From Sva-07 sp038321235 (GTDB taxonomy: Bacteria; Actinomycetota; Acidimicrobiia; Acidimicrobiales; Ilumatobacteraceae): a DNA stretch of 27,234 bases. Location of the stretch: positions 1 through 27,234 of the forward strand of contig JBBQEU010000038.1 in NCBI GenBank assembly GCA_038321235.1. The letters are read 5' to 3'. Position numbers and translations under genes: made by a program. Position 1 is the stretch's first letter, and every line of letters begins with the position of its first letter. This document shows positions 15,094 to 21,767 of the stretch, piece after piece. The notes below the pieces were generated by a model. That model ran no database searches. It saw only the letters and a list, made by a program, of their open reading frames with translations, and was not told the origin of the DNA.

Positions 15094-15951
15094 ATGTCGA
15101 ATCCAGTTTTCAATGCAGACTCGTTCCAGTCGGCGTCCCAGAACTTCAACGCCAGCGCAGGCGCCACCGCCGGCAGTGGGCAGGCAGGCTGGGGCGCCCC
15201 GGCCGCTGGCACCCATGTCGCCACGCAACCGGCCTCCGACGGGCCGGTGTCCGGGTGGCAAAAGGCGATGACCGTCAACGGCACCATCACGGCGTCACTC
15301 GTGCTGTTGACGATCCTGCTCGTCTCGGCCGCGTTCGGTTGGTCGGCTGCCTCCGGCCCCACGCTCGACAACGGTGTCGAGACCTACCAGTTCCCGCCAC
15401 TCGCGATGGTCGGCATCTTCGTCGGCTTCGGCGCCGTGATCTTGTCGAGTTTCAAGCCGAAGCTCGCGAAGTTCCTCGGCCCGGTGTACGCAATCGCCTA
15501 CGGCTTCGCAGTCGGTGCGATCTCCAAGGGTTACGAGACGTTCTACAACGGCATCGTGCTCCAGGCGGTGCTCGCCACGGCTTCGGTCTTCGCCGTGATG
15601 CTCGTGCTCTACCGCACCCGCATCATCAAGGTCACCGACAAGTTCCGTCGGGCAGTGATCTTCGCCACCCTCGGCGTGATGGTGCTCTACCTCGGTTCCT
15701 TCGTCTTCAGCCTCTTCGGCGGCTCGCTGCCGTTCCTCAACGGCGACAACATGGTGCTGAGCATCTTGTTCTCGGTGTTCGTGTGCGGTCTTGCTGCGAT
15801 GAACCTGGCCCTCGACTTCGACTTCATCGAGCGTGCCACCAACGCCGGCATGCCGAAGGAGTACGAGTGGGTCGCCGCGCTCGGTCTGGTCGTCACCTTG
15901 GTGTGGCTCTACCTCGAGCTGCTCCGACTCCTGTCGTACCTGCGCAACTGA
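15094..15951 (+). CDS. Bax inhibitor-1/YccA family membrane protein
   Basis: This 285-residue protein has a cytoplasmic N-terminal tail of about 55 residues rich in Ala, Gly, Ser and Gln, then seven hydrophobic helices from about residue 62 to the C-terminus. The family signature is clear: SGWQKAMTVNGT, GPVYAIAYGFAVGAISKGYE, LVLYRTRIIKVTDKFRRAV, LALDFDFIERATNAGMPKEYEW and the terminal LYLELLRLLSYLRN. Acidic residues in the ALDFDFIE segment correspond to the pH-sensing Asp pair of bacterial YetJ/BsYetJ, a calcium leak channel. The physiological role in actinobacteria is not known. The gene is followed by an HExxH membrane protein 38 bp downstream, probably in the same transcript. Confidence 0.93.
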   Translation: MSNPVFNADSFQSASQNFNASAGATAGSGQAGWGAPAAGTHVATQPASDGPVSGWQKAMTVNGTITASLVLLTILLVSAAFGWSAASGPTLDNGVETYQFPPLAMVGIFVGFGAVILSSFKPKLAKFLGPVYAIAYGFAVGAISKGYETFYNGIVLQAVLATASVFAVMLVLYRTRIIKVTDKFRRAVIFATLGVMVLYLGSFVFSLFGGSLPFLNGDNMVLSILFSVFVCGLAAMNLALDFDFIERATNAGMPKEYEWVAALGLVVTLVWLYLELLRLLSYLRN

Positions 15952-15988
15952 TGCTGGTGCGGCTGATCCACTCGGTCAGCGCCGCGAC

Positions 15989-16690
15989 ATGAACTTCGAC
16001 CGACCCGACGGCGGCAGCTTCACCGAAGCTGCCGCCGTCGGCGTTCTCGGCGGAGTCGTCGCTTCCGTCGTCGGCGCGCCCCTCGGGCTCGCAGTGCCGT
16101 TCGCCGCGATCGGCGCCACCAACGGGGTGATCACCGGTTGGCGCCGGACCTACGACTGGGGTTGTTCGAACGGAGTCGTTGCCTTCACGCTCGACACGAC
16201 GTGGTCGATTCCGATGACCGCTGCTGGGCTGGCATCTCAGGTGCTCGGTCTGGTGCGCGGTCGGCCCGGCTACGACTCGTCGCTCAGCCGGCGCTCGAAC
16301 CGCCAAGTGTTCCGGCGCGGCTTCGTGCCACGGCGAGGTTTCGCCATCACGATCGGCAACGTCATCAGCGGCGCCGGCGACACGTCGAACCAGCGGCGCC
16401 GCCAACTGGTGACTGATCACGAGGATGTCCACGTGTGGCAGTCACGGTGGTTCGGGCCGCTGTACCCGCTTGCGTACGGCGTCTGGATGCTCGGCGGCGG
16501 TGCGGTCGGTATCTTGGTGTGGATCTCACGGCGGCGAGACGAGCCCTTCACGAAGGTGGTCGAGTCGTGCGCCTACTACCTCAACCCCTTCGAGTGGTGG
16601 GCCTACAGCCGTGACGATCACTGGCCGCCCTCGGGCAAGGTGCGCGGTCTCGGCTGGCGCAACCCGATCGTGCCACCGCTGCGCCACTGA
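15989..16690 (+). CDS. Membrane protein with HExxH motif, function unknown
   Basis: A 233-residue protein. A Gly/Ala-rich hydrophobic N-terminal region (about 13-48) and a second hydrophobic stretch (about 158-179) suggest membrane insertion. Between them, residues 144-148 read HEDVH within TDHEDVHVWQSRWFGPLYPL, a perfect HExxH zinc-protease-type motif followed by WQSRWFGPLY; C-terminally, NPFEWWAY (199-206) offers a possible third ligand Glu. I recall similar HExxHxxQ-xxx-GPLY proteins annotated only as hypothetical. Peptidase activity is thus a hypothesis. It starts at the ATG 38 bp after the Bax-inhibitor-like gene. A hairpin at 16729-16758 follows. Confidence 0.7.
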   Translation: MNFDRPDGGSFTEAAAVGVLGGVVASVVGAPLGLAVPFAAIGATNGVITGWRRTYDWGCSNGVVAFTLDTTWSIPMTAAGLASQVLGLVRGRPGYDSSLSRRSNRQVFRRGFVPRRGFAITIGNVISGAGDTSNQRRRQLVTDHEDVHVWQSRWFGPLYPLAYGVWMLGGGAVGILVWISRRRDEPFTKVVESCAYYLNPFEWWAYSRDDHWPPSGKVRGLGWRNPIVPPLRH

Positions 16691-16728
16691 ACCTGACCTC
16701 TTCGCAGGGACGTTCGTGCACGGATTTC

Positions 16729-16758
16729 GGTGGGACGGCCCCGCTGGGATGGCCCACC
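16729..16758. terminator. Hairpin between convergent genes
   Basis: GGTGGG (16729-16734) pairs with CCCACC (16753-16758), with further inner pairs CG/TG and GCC-type contacts around a CGCT loop (10 canonical pairs and one wobble). It lies between the convergent HExxH gene and the 16797-17363 gene, a fitting place for a two-way terminator. No U-tract. Confidence 0.5.
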
Positions 16759-16796
16759 AGGAATGCGACGCAAACGTCGAGGTGGGGCGGGTTCGC

Positions 16797-17363
16797 TCAG
16801 TCGCCGGTGGAGATATCGGACCAGCCGAGGTCGTCGGATGACCACAGCCGATCGAACATCTCGTCCACACCGTCGTTGAAACCGAACCGGTTGCGGTGGT
16901 TGTAGCGCCACCGTTGCTGGTTCACTTCGACGCCCATCCGAGCGAGGCGGCCGGCGCAGTAGGTGTCCCACGCGGCGTTCTGTTCGAGGGTGAGATCGAG
17001 ATCGCGGGGCACGTCGGCGAAGTCGGGGCGCATCCGGTCGTGTGCACGTAACAGGATCCGTCCGAGCGACTCGCGGGCGGCGGTGGGGCTGAACGACTGC
17101 GGGTGCTTGCGATCCTCGAGCGCCCCGCTCTCGGCATGGAGTGTGATCGTGGCATCGGACGAGGCGGCGTCGATCTCCTCGTAGACCTTCGCGAGCGGGG
17201 TGGTCTCGTTGACGGCGACGTGGATCGGGTTGGCGATCTCGAGACGTTCGGCGAGTTCGGCGACGACCGCGGTGATCTCCGCAGCGTCGAACTTGACGAA
17301 CGTGAACTCCTCCGGCGAGACGGTCACCTTCGCAGTGGAGACAGGGGCGCTGACGTCGGGCAT
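16797..17363 (-). CDS. Hypothetical protein, last gene of ferritin-like operon
   Basis: A soluble 188-residue protein that I do not recognise. The N-terminal half has alternating strand and helix (KVTVSPEEFTFVKFD, then a helix ITAVVAELAERLEI, and IHVAVNETTPL), followed by SFSPTAARESLGRILLRAHDRM, and a C-terminal half rich in aromatic residues and Arg (EQNAAWDTYCAGRLARMG, QQRWRYNHRNRFGF). No signal peptide or membrane helix. The ATG at 17363 is used; an upstream TTG at 17393 would overlap the previous gene. It lies 13 bp after the diiron protein gene on the same strand, so it is almost certainly co-transcribed. I infer a role linked to the ferritin-like proteins, of unknown kind. Confidence 0.7.
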   Translation of the reverse strand: MPDVSAPVSTAKVTVSPEEFTFVKFDAAEITAVVAELAERLEIANPIHVAVNETTPLAKVYEEIDAASSDATITLHAESGALEDRKHPQSFSPTAARESLGRILLRAHDRMRPDFADVPRDLDLTLEQNAAWDTYCAGRLARMGVEVNQQRWRYNHRNRFGFNDGVDEMFDRLWSSDDLGWSDISTGD

Positions 17364-17376
17364 CGGTGCCTGCCGA

Positions 17377-18240
17377 TCAGGCGTCGGAGCCAACGCGCTC
17401 GCGGTACTTACGGACCGCTTCCTTGCGCTCCTCCAGTGCCTCGTGATCCATCTGCGAGATGGTGTCGACTTCGTCGTCGGTGAAGCCGGCGAGCTCGCGG
17501 AATCGCTTGGCGAGGCTGAACGAGCTCTCCTCGCTCTCGCCGCGGGCGCCGCCGAAGCTGAAGAGCTTGTCGACGACCTGCTGGAACTCGAGCGCCTTGG
17601 TGCGGCGCTCGGGATCGTTGGCGGTGACCTTTCGCAGCCAGTCGGAGCCCATCTTCACGTGGGTGACCTCGTCGGCGAGCATCCAGTCCTCGCAGAACTC
17701 GAGGTACGGATCGCCGGCGATATCGCCGAACTCCTTCATCTGCGTGAACACGTCGATGGCGAGACCTTCGAGCGCCCGGTTGACCCCGGCGAGACGCAGG
17801 ATCGGATCGTTCGAGCACGCGGCTTCGAACAGCACGGTGTTCTCGGCGAACTCGCCGAGTTCGGTGCCCATCCAGTCGGACAGCTTGGCGCTGATCTCCA
17901 CGTGGCGGGCCTCGTCCCAGGCCTGGCGGGCCATGTCGAGTTTCAACTCGAACGGCACGGTGTCGTTGGTGCCGTCACCGGTGGCGAAGTCGTGTGCGGT
18001 GCGACCGGCACCTTCGAGCGCCTGGATCTCACCGACCATGATCCCGTGCATCAGGCCACGAGCGGCGTCGGACGCGTCGTGGCGATCGGGAGTGAGGCGT
18101 TTGGTGGCGCCACGGCTCTTCGCGCTCGACGTCTTTCCCACGTCGATCGCCGTGCGGCCGTCCTTCATGCGTTCGGCCATGTTCGTCTGCACGAACCGCT
18201 CATCGCGAGCGAGGTCTTCTACCGGAAAGAACTGACGCAT
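17377..18240 (-). CDS. DUF455-type ferritin-like diiron protein
   Basis: A 287-residue helical protein of the ferritin-like superfamily, similar to DUF455. It has the double E...ExxH diiron pattern: E71 or E76 in HGIMVGEIQALEGAGRTA, E110xxH113 in QAWDEARHVEI, E158 in NRALEGLAIDVF, and E191xxH194 in LADEVTHVKMG. The spacing in both halves (33-34 residues) fits a diiron four-helix bundle. The activity could be oxygenation, oxidation or storage; the sequence does not tell. No membrane segment. It is the second gene of a three-gene operon, 12 bp after the other ferritin-like gene and 13 bp before the hypothetical gene, all starting from the promoter at 18934. Confidence 0.82.
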   Translation of the reverse strand: MRQFFPVEDLARDERFVQTNMAERMKDGRTAIDVGKTSSAKSRGATKRLTPDRHDASDAARGLMHGIMVGEIQALEGAGRTAHDFATGDGTNDTVPFELKLDMARQAWDEARHVEISAKLSDWMGTELGEFAENTVLFEAACSNDPILRLAGVNRALEGLAIDVFTQMKEFGDIAGDPYLEFCEDWMLADEVTHVKMGSDWLRKVTANDPERRTKALEFQQVVDKLFSFGGARGESEESSFSLAKRFRELAGFTDDEVDTISQMDHEALEERKEAVRKYRERVGSDA

Positions 18241-18252
18241 CAGGCGCCCCCT

Positions 18253-18921
18253 TCAGTGTTCATCGTTAACCCCTGTGCCGATGCTATCCGGACCGGTGAT
18301 GCCACCGGCCTCCACCATGATCGCTTCGAGTGTGGCCTGGTGTTCGGCGGCACGGCGGACGTGATCGGGTGTGGTGATCAACGACTGCAGCAGCATCTCG
18401 CCGTCGCGCCAGTCGTCGAACTCGTCCTGGAGGATGAAGTTGATCGACCGGATCGTCGGTGCGTCGGTGATCTCGCTCGTGTTGTTGCGATGGTAGGTGT
18501 ACGCGGCGATGAAGCGAGGAATCAGGACTCGGTAGACACCGACGAGCTTCTCGATCGTCAGCTCGGGTGCCTCGGGCTCGGTCATGGCCTCGATGAAACG
18601 CTCCATGGCGGCGTTCGCCGGAACCGTGAGCCGTTCGGGCTTCATCTCGCGCAACTCGGGAAGGCGCTTGTGCCAGAGGTCGGCGTGCCAGGCGTGGTGG
18701 TAACAGTGCGTGCCGAGACGCATCTTCACGTCGAGTTCGGGCACGGTGGCGACCCAGCCGCCGAGCGCCTCGAACAGCTTCATCTCGGTCCACTTGTAGT
18801 TGCCGACCCGGCGAGCGGTCTCGTCGACGCTGAACGACCCCGGGATGTCGCGCCGGTCCCAGGGCGCGAACGGCGCCCGCGCGGTCGATTCGGTGTCGGA
18901 CGCGGTCCCCGTGTTCCCCAT
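18253..18921 (-). CDS. Ferritin-like helical protein, first gene of operon
   Basis: A 222-residue, mainly helical protein. A disordered, Ser/Thr/Ala-rich N-terminus (about 1-25) precedes FSVDETARRVGNYKWTEMKLFEALGGW, a helix with Glu, then MRLGTHCYHHAWHADLWHKRLPEL, with several His in a helix, and later FILQDEFDDWRDGEMLLQSLI. This fits a ferritin-like bundle, possibly with an incomplete or unusual metal site (HxxHAWH rather than ExxH). It pairs with the DUF455-like gene 12 bp downstream, and the two may form a heteromer. The ATG at 18921 is supported by the -10 box TAGCGT 7 nt upstream, giving a leaderless mRNA. Confidence 0.68.
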   Translation of the reverse strand: MGNTGTASDTESTARAPFAPWDRRDIPGSFSVDETARRVGNYKWTEMKLFEALGGWVATVPELDVKMRLGTHCYHHAWHADLWHKRLPELREMKPERLTVPANAAMERFIEAMTEPEAPELTIEKLVGVYRVLIPRFIAAYTYHRNNTSEITDAPTIRSINFILQDEFDDWRDGEMLLQSLITTPDHVRRAAEHQATLEAIMVEAGGITGPDSIGTGVNDEH

Positions 18922-18928
18922 CGTCGCG

Positions 18929-18934
18929 ACGCTA
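18929..18934 (-). promoter_or_regulatory. Leaderless promoter of the ferritin-like operon
   Basis: TAGCGT on the minus strand, identical to the -10 of the zinc-binding lipoprotein gene, lies 7 nt before the ATG at 18921. No consensus -35 is seen. Confidence 0.5.
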
Positions 18935-18968
18935 CTCAAGCGAGGTTCCGCTCCCCGACCCGAGCGTG

Positions 18969-19071
18969 CGGTGAGAGGTGAGCGCCGGCGGTGCACACAA
19001 CTCTCACCGGAGCGGCGCGTCGGTGGCCTGCGGTGAGAGTTGCGTGCAACTGTCTCGCTCACCTCTCACCG
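18969..19071. repeat. 103-bp nested inverted-repeat element, copy 2
   Basis: The same architecture as copy 1: modules 18969-19009 and 19031-19071 (41 bp each), spacer 19010-19030 (21 bp). The outer 16-bp arms (18969-18984 with 19056-19071) are perfectly complementary; the inner arms (18993-19009 with 19031-19047) match at 16 of 17. All four motif copies begin CGGTGAG. It starts 35 bp upstream of the promoter of the ferritin-like operon and ends 22 bp before the stop codon of the UbiB-like gene, again behind a minus-strand gene. Confidence 0.88.
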
Positions 19072-19093
19072 GAAGGTCGGGTCGAGGGCTCGC

Positions 19094-20545
19094 TCAGGAG
19101 ATCGGGCGGCCGGCGTGCCAGGCGGCCTCGGCGGCGCCGAGGTCGGTGGCGGGCTCGCCGTCGGCGATGTACTCGAGCAGCATCCCGCGCCACGGACCAG
19201 TGGCTTCGAGCTTGCCGAGAATTGCGCTGACACCCCACACCACCCGGTCGAGGATCACGAAGCTCGGTGGCATGTTGAGCTGCTCGATCACTGCGCCGTG
19301 CGGACCCTGCACGTCGAAGATCTTGGCGATCGTGTCGCGCATCCAGTCACGTGTGAACGTGAAGTTGTCGGTGAGATACGGGATGTACGGGCTCGACACG
19401 TAGTCGTACACGAGCGCCGGGTCGAGCCCGTGGCCCGCTGGCAGGAAGTTCGACCGCACCATCTCGCGCACCAGCAGTTCGGGGTCGCGGTCGACGATGA
19501 TGGCGTCGACGGTCGGGCGCAGTGTCTCCCATTCGCCCGGTGACCAACGCTTGACGAGGCCGAAGTCGAGGAACGACACGCTGCCGTCGTGGTGGAACTT
19601 GTAGTTGCCGGGATGGGGATCGCCGTTGAAGATGCCGTGGCGCATGATGGCGCCCTGAGCGAACCGCCAGATCACCTCGCCGGCTCGCTGCTTGGTCTCG
19701 AACGACACGGTGGCGCGGAACTGATCGAACGTCATGCCGTCGATCCATTCGGTCGTCAGGACGCGTCCGCTGCACAGTTCGGGAACGAGCTTGGGGATCC
19801 GCACCCAAGGGTGACCCTGGAACCGGGCCTCGAACTCGGCGAGGTTGCCCGCCTCGATCGAGTAGTCGAGTTCCTCGCGCATGCGGTCGCGCAGCTCGTC
19901 GACCAATCCCTTGGCGTCGAGGCCCTTCAGCATCATCGAGGAGAACATCGCGTACATCACCTCGGCGGCGTCGAGGTCGCTCTCGATCGCCTCGTGGACG
20001 CCCGGGTACTGAACCTTGACCGCTACGTCGCGGCCATCGTGGGTGATCGCCCGGTGGACCTGACCGATCGAGGCCGCGGCGACCGGCATGTCCTGCCAAT
20101 CGAGGAAGAGCTTCTCCGGCGGCTTGCCGAAGTCGCCCTTCACGACGCTGGCGGCGAGCGTCGGCGCCATCGGTGCAGCATCGGCCTGCAGGGTGGCGAG
20201 CGCCTCTTGCGCCTCGTCGGGCAGCGCCTCGAAGATGAACGAGATCAATTGGCCTGCCTTCATCAGCACGCCCTTCATCTCGCCGAGTTCCTTCGCGACG
20301 TCCTCCGCTGTGCGGATGGCGAACTGCTCGTCGAGCTGCGCCCGACGTTCCTCTGCCGACCCGATGCCGCGCACCCGCGACACGGCGAACCGGGCGGAGT
20401 TGCGAGCGGAGAGCTTCCAGATGCGCGCCGACCGGTTGAACCGACTGGTCAGCGGAGACTCCTTCGCCTTCTGTGCTGCAGCGGCGAGTCCGGCCGCAAG
20501 CGCGACGATCGACGCGAGGCCGGCGACTGCCTTGCGCTGCATCAT
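19094..20545 (-). CDS. ABC1/UbiB-family atypical kinase
   Basis: A 483-residue protein of the ABC1 (AarF/UbiB/ADCK) atypical kinase family. It has an N-terminal hydrophobic segment (6-24), the family-specific KxGQ as MKAGQ (95-99), the Ala-rich nucleotide loop VAAASIGQVH (155-164), the ATP lysine in VAVKVQYPG (K177), the catalytic loop NGDPHPGNY and the metal-binding FLDFG. Family members support ubiquinone or other quinone and lipid pathways and are ATPases or regulatory kinases; the client here is unknown. The ATG overlaps the stop of the small DksA-like gene (ATGA), so the two are translationally coupled. Copy 2 of the 103-bp element follows its stop. Confidence 0.92.
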   Translation of the reverse strand: MMQRKAVAGLASIVALAAGLAAAAQKAKESPLTSRFNRSARIWKLSARNSARFAVSRVRGIGSAEERRAQLDEQFAIRTAEDVAKELGEMKGVLMKAGQLISFIFEALPDEAQEALATLQADAAPMAPTLAASVVKGDFGKPPEKLFLDWQDMPVAAASIGQVHRAITHDGRDVAVKVQYPGVHEAIESDLDAAEVMYAMFSSMMLKGLDAKGLVDELRDRMREELDYSIEAGNLAEFEARFQGHPWVRIPKLVPELCSGRVLTTEWIDGMTFDQFRATVSFETKQRAGEVIWRFAQGAIMRHGIFNGDPHPGNYKFHHDGSVSFLDFGLVKRWSPGEWETLRPTVDAIIVDRDPELLVREMVRSNFLPAGHGLDPALVYDYVSSPYIPYLTDNFTFTRDWMRDTIAKIFDVQGPHGAVIEQLNMPPSFVILDRVVWGVSAILGKLEATGPWRGMLLEYIADGEPATDLGAAEAAWHAGRPIS

Positions 20546-20775
20546 GCCCGCCGAGCGGTGGGATCGGCGGCGAGGACGTGTTCGGGGATCTGCTCGCCCG
20601 TCACCTCGTCGGTCCAGTACGTGCCGTCGGACAGCCGTTGCAGCGCGGTCTCGACGGCGGCAAGGTCGCGTTCGACCACATCGAAGTCGACCTCCTGCGC
20701 GGCGTCAGTTCGAGATGTGTCGGGCACATCTCGAACAACCGGGGGTGTCGTCGGCTCGGGGAAGGAGTCGGTCAC
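20542..20775 (-). CDS. Small cysteine-less DksA/TraR-like protein
   Basis: A 77-residue protein whose C-terminal half resembles the end of DksA/TraR proteins: a helix ERDLAAVETALQRLSDGTYW, then DEVTGEQIPEHVLAADPTARR. The four zinc-binding Cys of the normal motif (CxxC...CxxC) are absent: TYWTDEVTGEQIP replaces TYGxCxxCGxxIP, so no zinc finger can form. Residues 14-23 (VRDVPDTSRT) are encoded by a family B palindrome that sits in the disordered N-terminus and was perhaps inserted there. The GTG start lies 8 nt after a TATCCT -10 box, supporting a leaderless mRNA. The stop overlaps the start of the kinase gene. It may act with RNA polymerase or be a coupling peptide; unknown. Confidence 0.72.
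   Translation of the reverse strand: MTDSFPEPTTPPVVRDVPDTSRTDAAQEVDFDVVERDLAAVETALQRLSDGTYWTDEVTGEQIPEHVLAADPTARRA
20708..20736. repeat. 29-bp palindrome, family B copy 1 (inside a CDS)
   Basis: Arms GTTCGAGATGTG (20708-20719) and CACATCTCGAAC (20725-20736), centre 20722, one wobble in 14 pairs. It lies within the DksA-like gene and encodes residues 14-23 in frame. The arms are identical to those at 26990-27024. Confidence 0.85.
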
Positions 20776-20783
20776 GGGTCGAG

Positions 20784-20789
20784 AGGATA
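20784..20789 (-). promoter_or_regulatory. Leaderless promoter of the DksA-like/UbiB-like operon
   Basis: TATCCT on the minus strand ends 8 nt before the GTG at 20775. The divergent ABC-importer -10 box (20834) is 45 bp away. No clear -35. Confidence 0.45.
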
Positions 20790-20833
20790 GTCGCTCGTCG
20801 ATCGAGGACCAGGCGGTGCCTGGCCTGGCGCAA

Positions 20834-20839
20834 TAGTGT
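20834..20839 (+). promoter_or_regulatory. Leaderless promoter of the ABC importer operon
   Basis: TAGTGT, then 7 nt, then the GTG at 20847. This decides the start codon of the first permease. No consensus -35. Confidence 0.5.
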
Positions 20840-20846
20840 CGGCGCC

Positions 20847-21767
20847 GTGGCGCAGCGTCGGCGAGCAGGAGCAAGGTGGGCCGACTTCCCGCTCGCCATC
20901 GCCATGCTGGCCCCCTCGGCGATCATCCTCGGAGTGTTCGTGCTGTACCCGCTCGGTCGGGCGGTCTGGCTCGGCCAGCAGCGGTGCGACAACTTCGGCG
21001 ACAACTGCGTGTCGCAGGGCTTCGGGCAGTACCTCGACCTGTTCCGCAGCACCGAATTCCAGAACGCACTCGAGGTCACGATCCGGTTCGCGCTGATCAC
21101 GGTGCCCGCCGGGGTGATCCTCGGCGTCGGCTTGGCCGTGCTCGCCGACAAGTACCTGCGCGGGATCGGTGTGTTCCGAGCGGTGTTCTCCTCCACCGTC
21201 GCCACTTCCGTAGCGGTCGCGAGTCTGATGTGGCTGTTCCTGCTCCAACCGTCGGTTGGCGCGCTCGCCAACGTCGGGTGGTTCAACTCGCTGTTCCCGT
21301 CGGTGAAGAGCCCTGGCTGGCTGCAAGATCCCGACACCGCACTCTGGGCGGTCAGCGCCTCGAGCGTGTGGGCGAACCTCGGCTTCACGTTCATCCTCGT
21401 CACCGCCGGGCTGCAGTCGATCCCACGCGACCTCCACGAGGCGGCAGCGGTCGACGGTGCTGGCGGTATCAGGCGCTTCTGGTCGATCACCGTGCCGATG
21501 CTCGGACCCACTCTGTTGTTCGTGATGATCGTTTCGTCGACCAGGGCGTTCCAGGCCTACGGCGAGATCGACCTGCTCACCGGTGGCGGCCCGCAGCCAA
21601 CGAATCCAACGACCACGATTCCCTACTTCATCTACGGGCAGAACTCGCCGATCCGCAACGACGCTGGCCTCCAAGCAGGTGCGGCGGTGCTGCTGTTCGT
21701 GCTGCTGCTCGTACTGTCCGGCCTGCAGCTCGCCGGCATCGGAAAACGGGTGCACTATGGCGACTGA
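20847..21767 (+). CDS. ABC importer permease 1 (UgpA/MalF type)
   Basis: A 306-residue inner-membrane permease of the carbohydrate-uptake (CUT1) type. Six hydrophobic helices are visible, starting with LAIAMLAPSAIILGVFVLYPLG (about 16-37). The cytoplasmic coupling loop that contacts the ATPase is EAAAVDGAGGIRRFWSITVP, the standard EAA motif. A periplasmic loop with Cys (QQRCDNFGDNCVSQG) follows helix 1. It is the first gene of an operon of permease, permease and binding protein, overlapping the next gene by 11 nt. The binding protein resembles UgpB, so glycerol-3-phosphate or a related glycerophosphodiester or sugar is the likely substrate. The GTG start follows from the promoter position. 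Confidence 0.92.
   Translation: MAQRRRAGARWADFPLAIAMLAPSAIILGVFVLYPLGRAVWLGQQRCDNFGDNCVSQGFGQYLDLFRSTEFQNALEVTIRFALITVPAGVILGVGLAVLADKYLRGIGVFRAVFSSTVATSVAVASLMWLFLLQPSVGALANVGWFNSLFPSVKSPGWLQDPDTALWAVSASSVWANLGFTFILVTAGLQSIPRDLHEAAAVDGAGGIRRFWSITVPMLGPTLLFVMIVSSTRAFQAYGEIDLLTGGGPQPTNPTTTIPYFIYGQNSPIRNDAGLQAGAAVLLFVLLLVLSGLQLAGIGKRVHYGD

Noticed and set aside
17200..18981. A 593-codon plus-strand ORF opposite the ferritin-like operon
   Set aside because: No recognisable motif; the minus strand has three tightly packed genes with a promoter and diiron ligands.
13347..19071. The CGGTGAG-motif elements as a CRISPR array or insertion-sequence ends
   Set aside because: Each element has only four alternating motif copies with no unique spacers, and the 5.6 kb between the copies holds ordinary housekeeping-type genes with no transposase.
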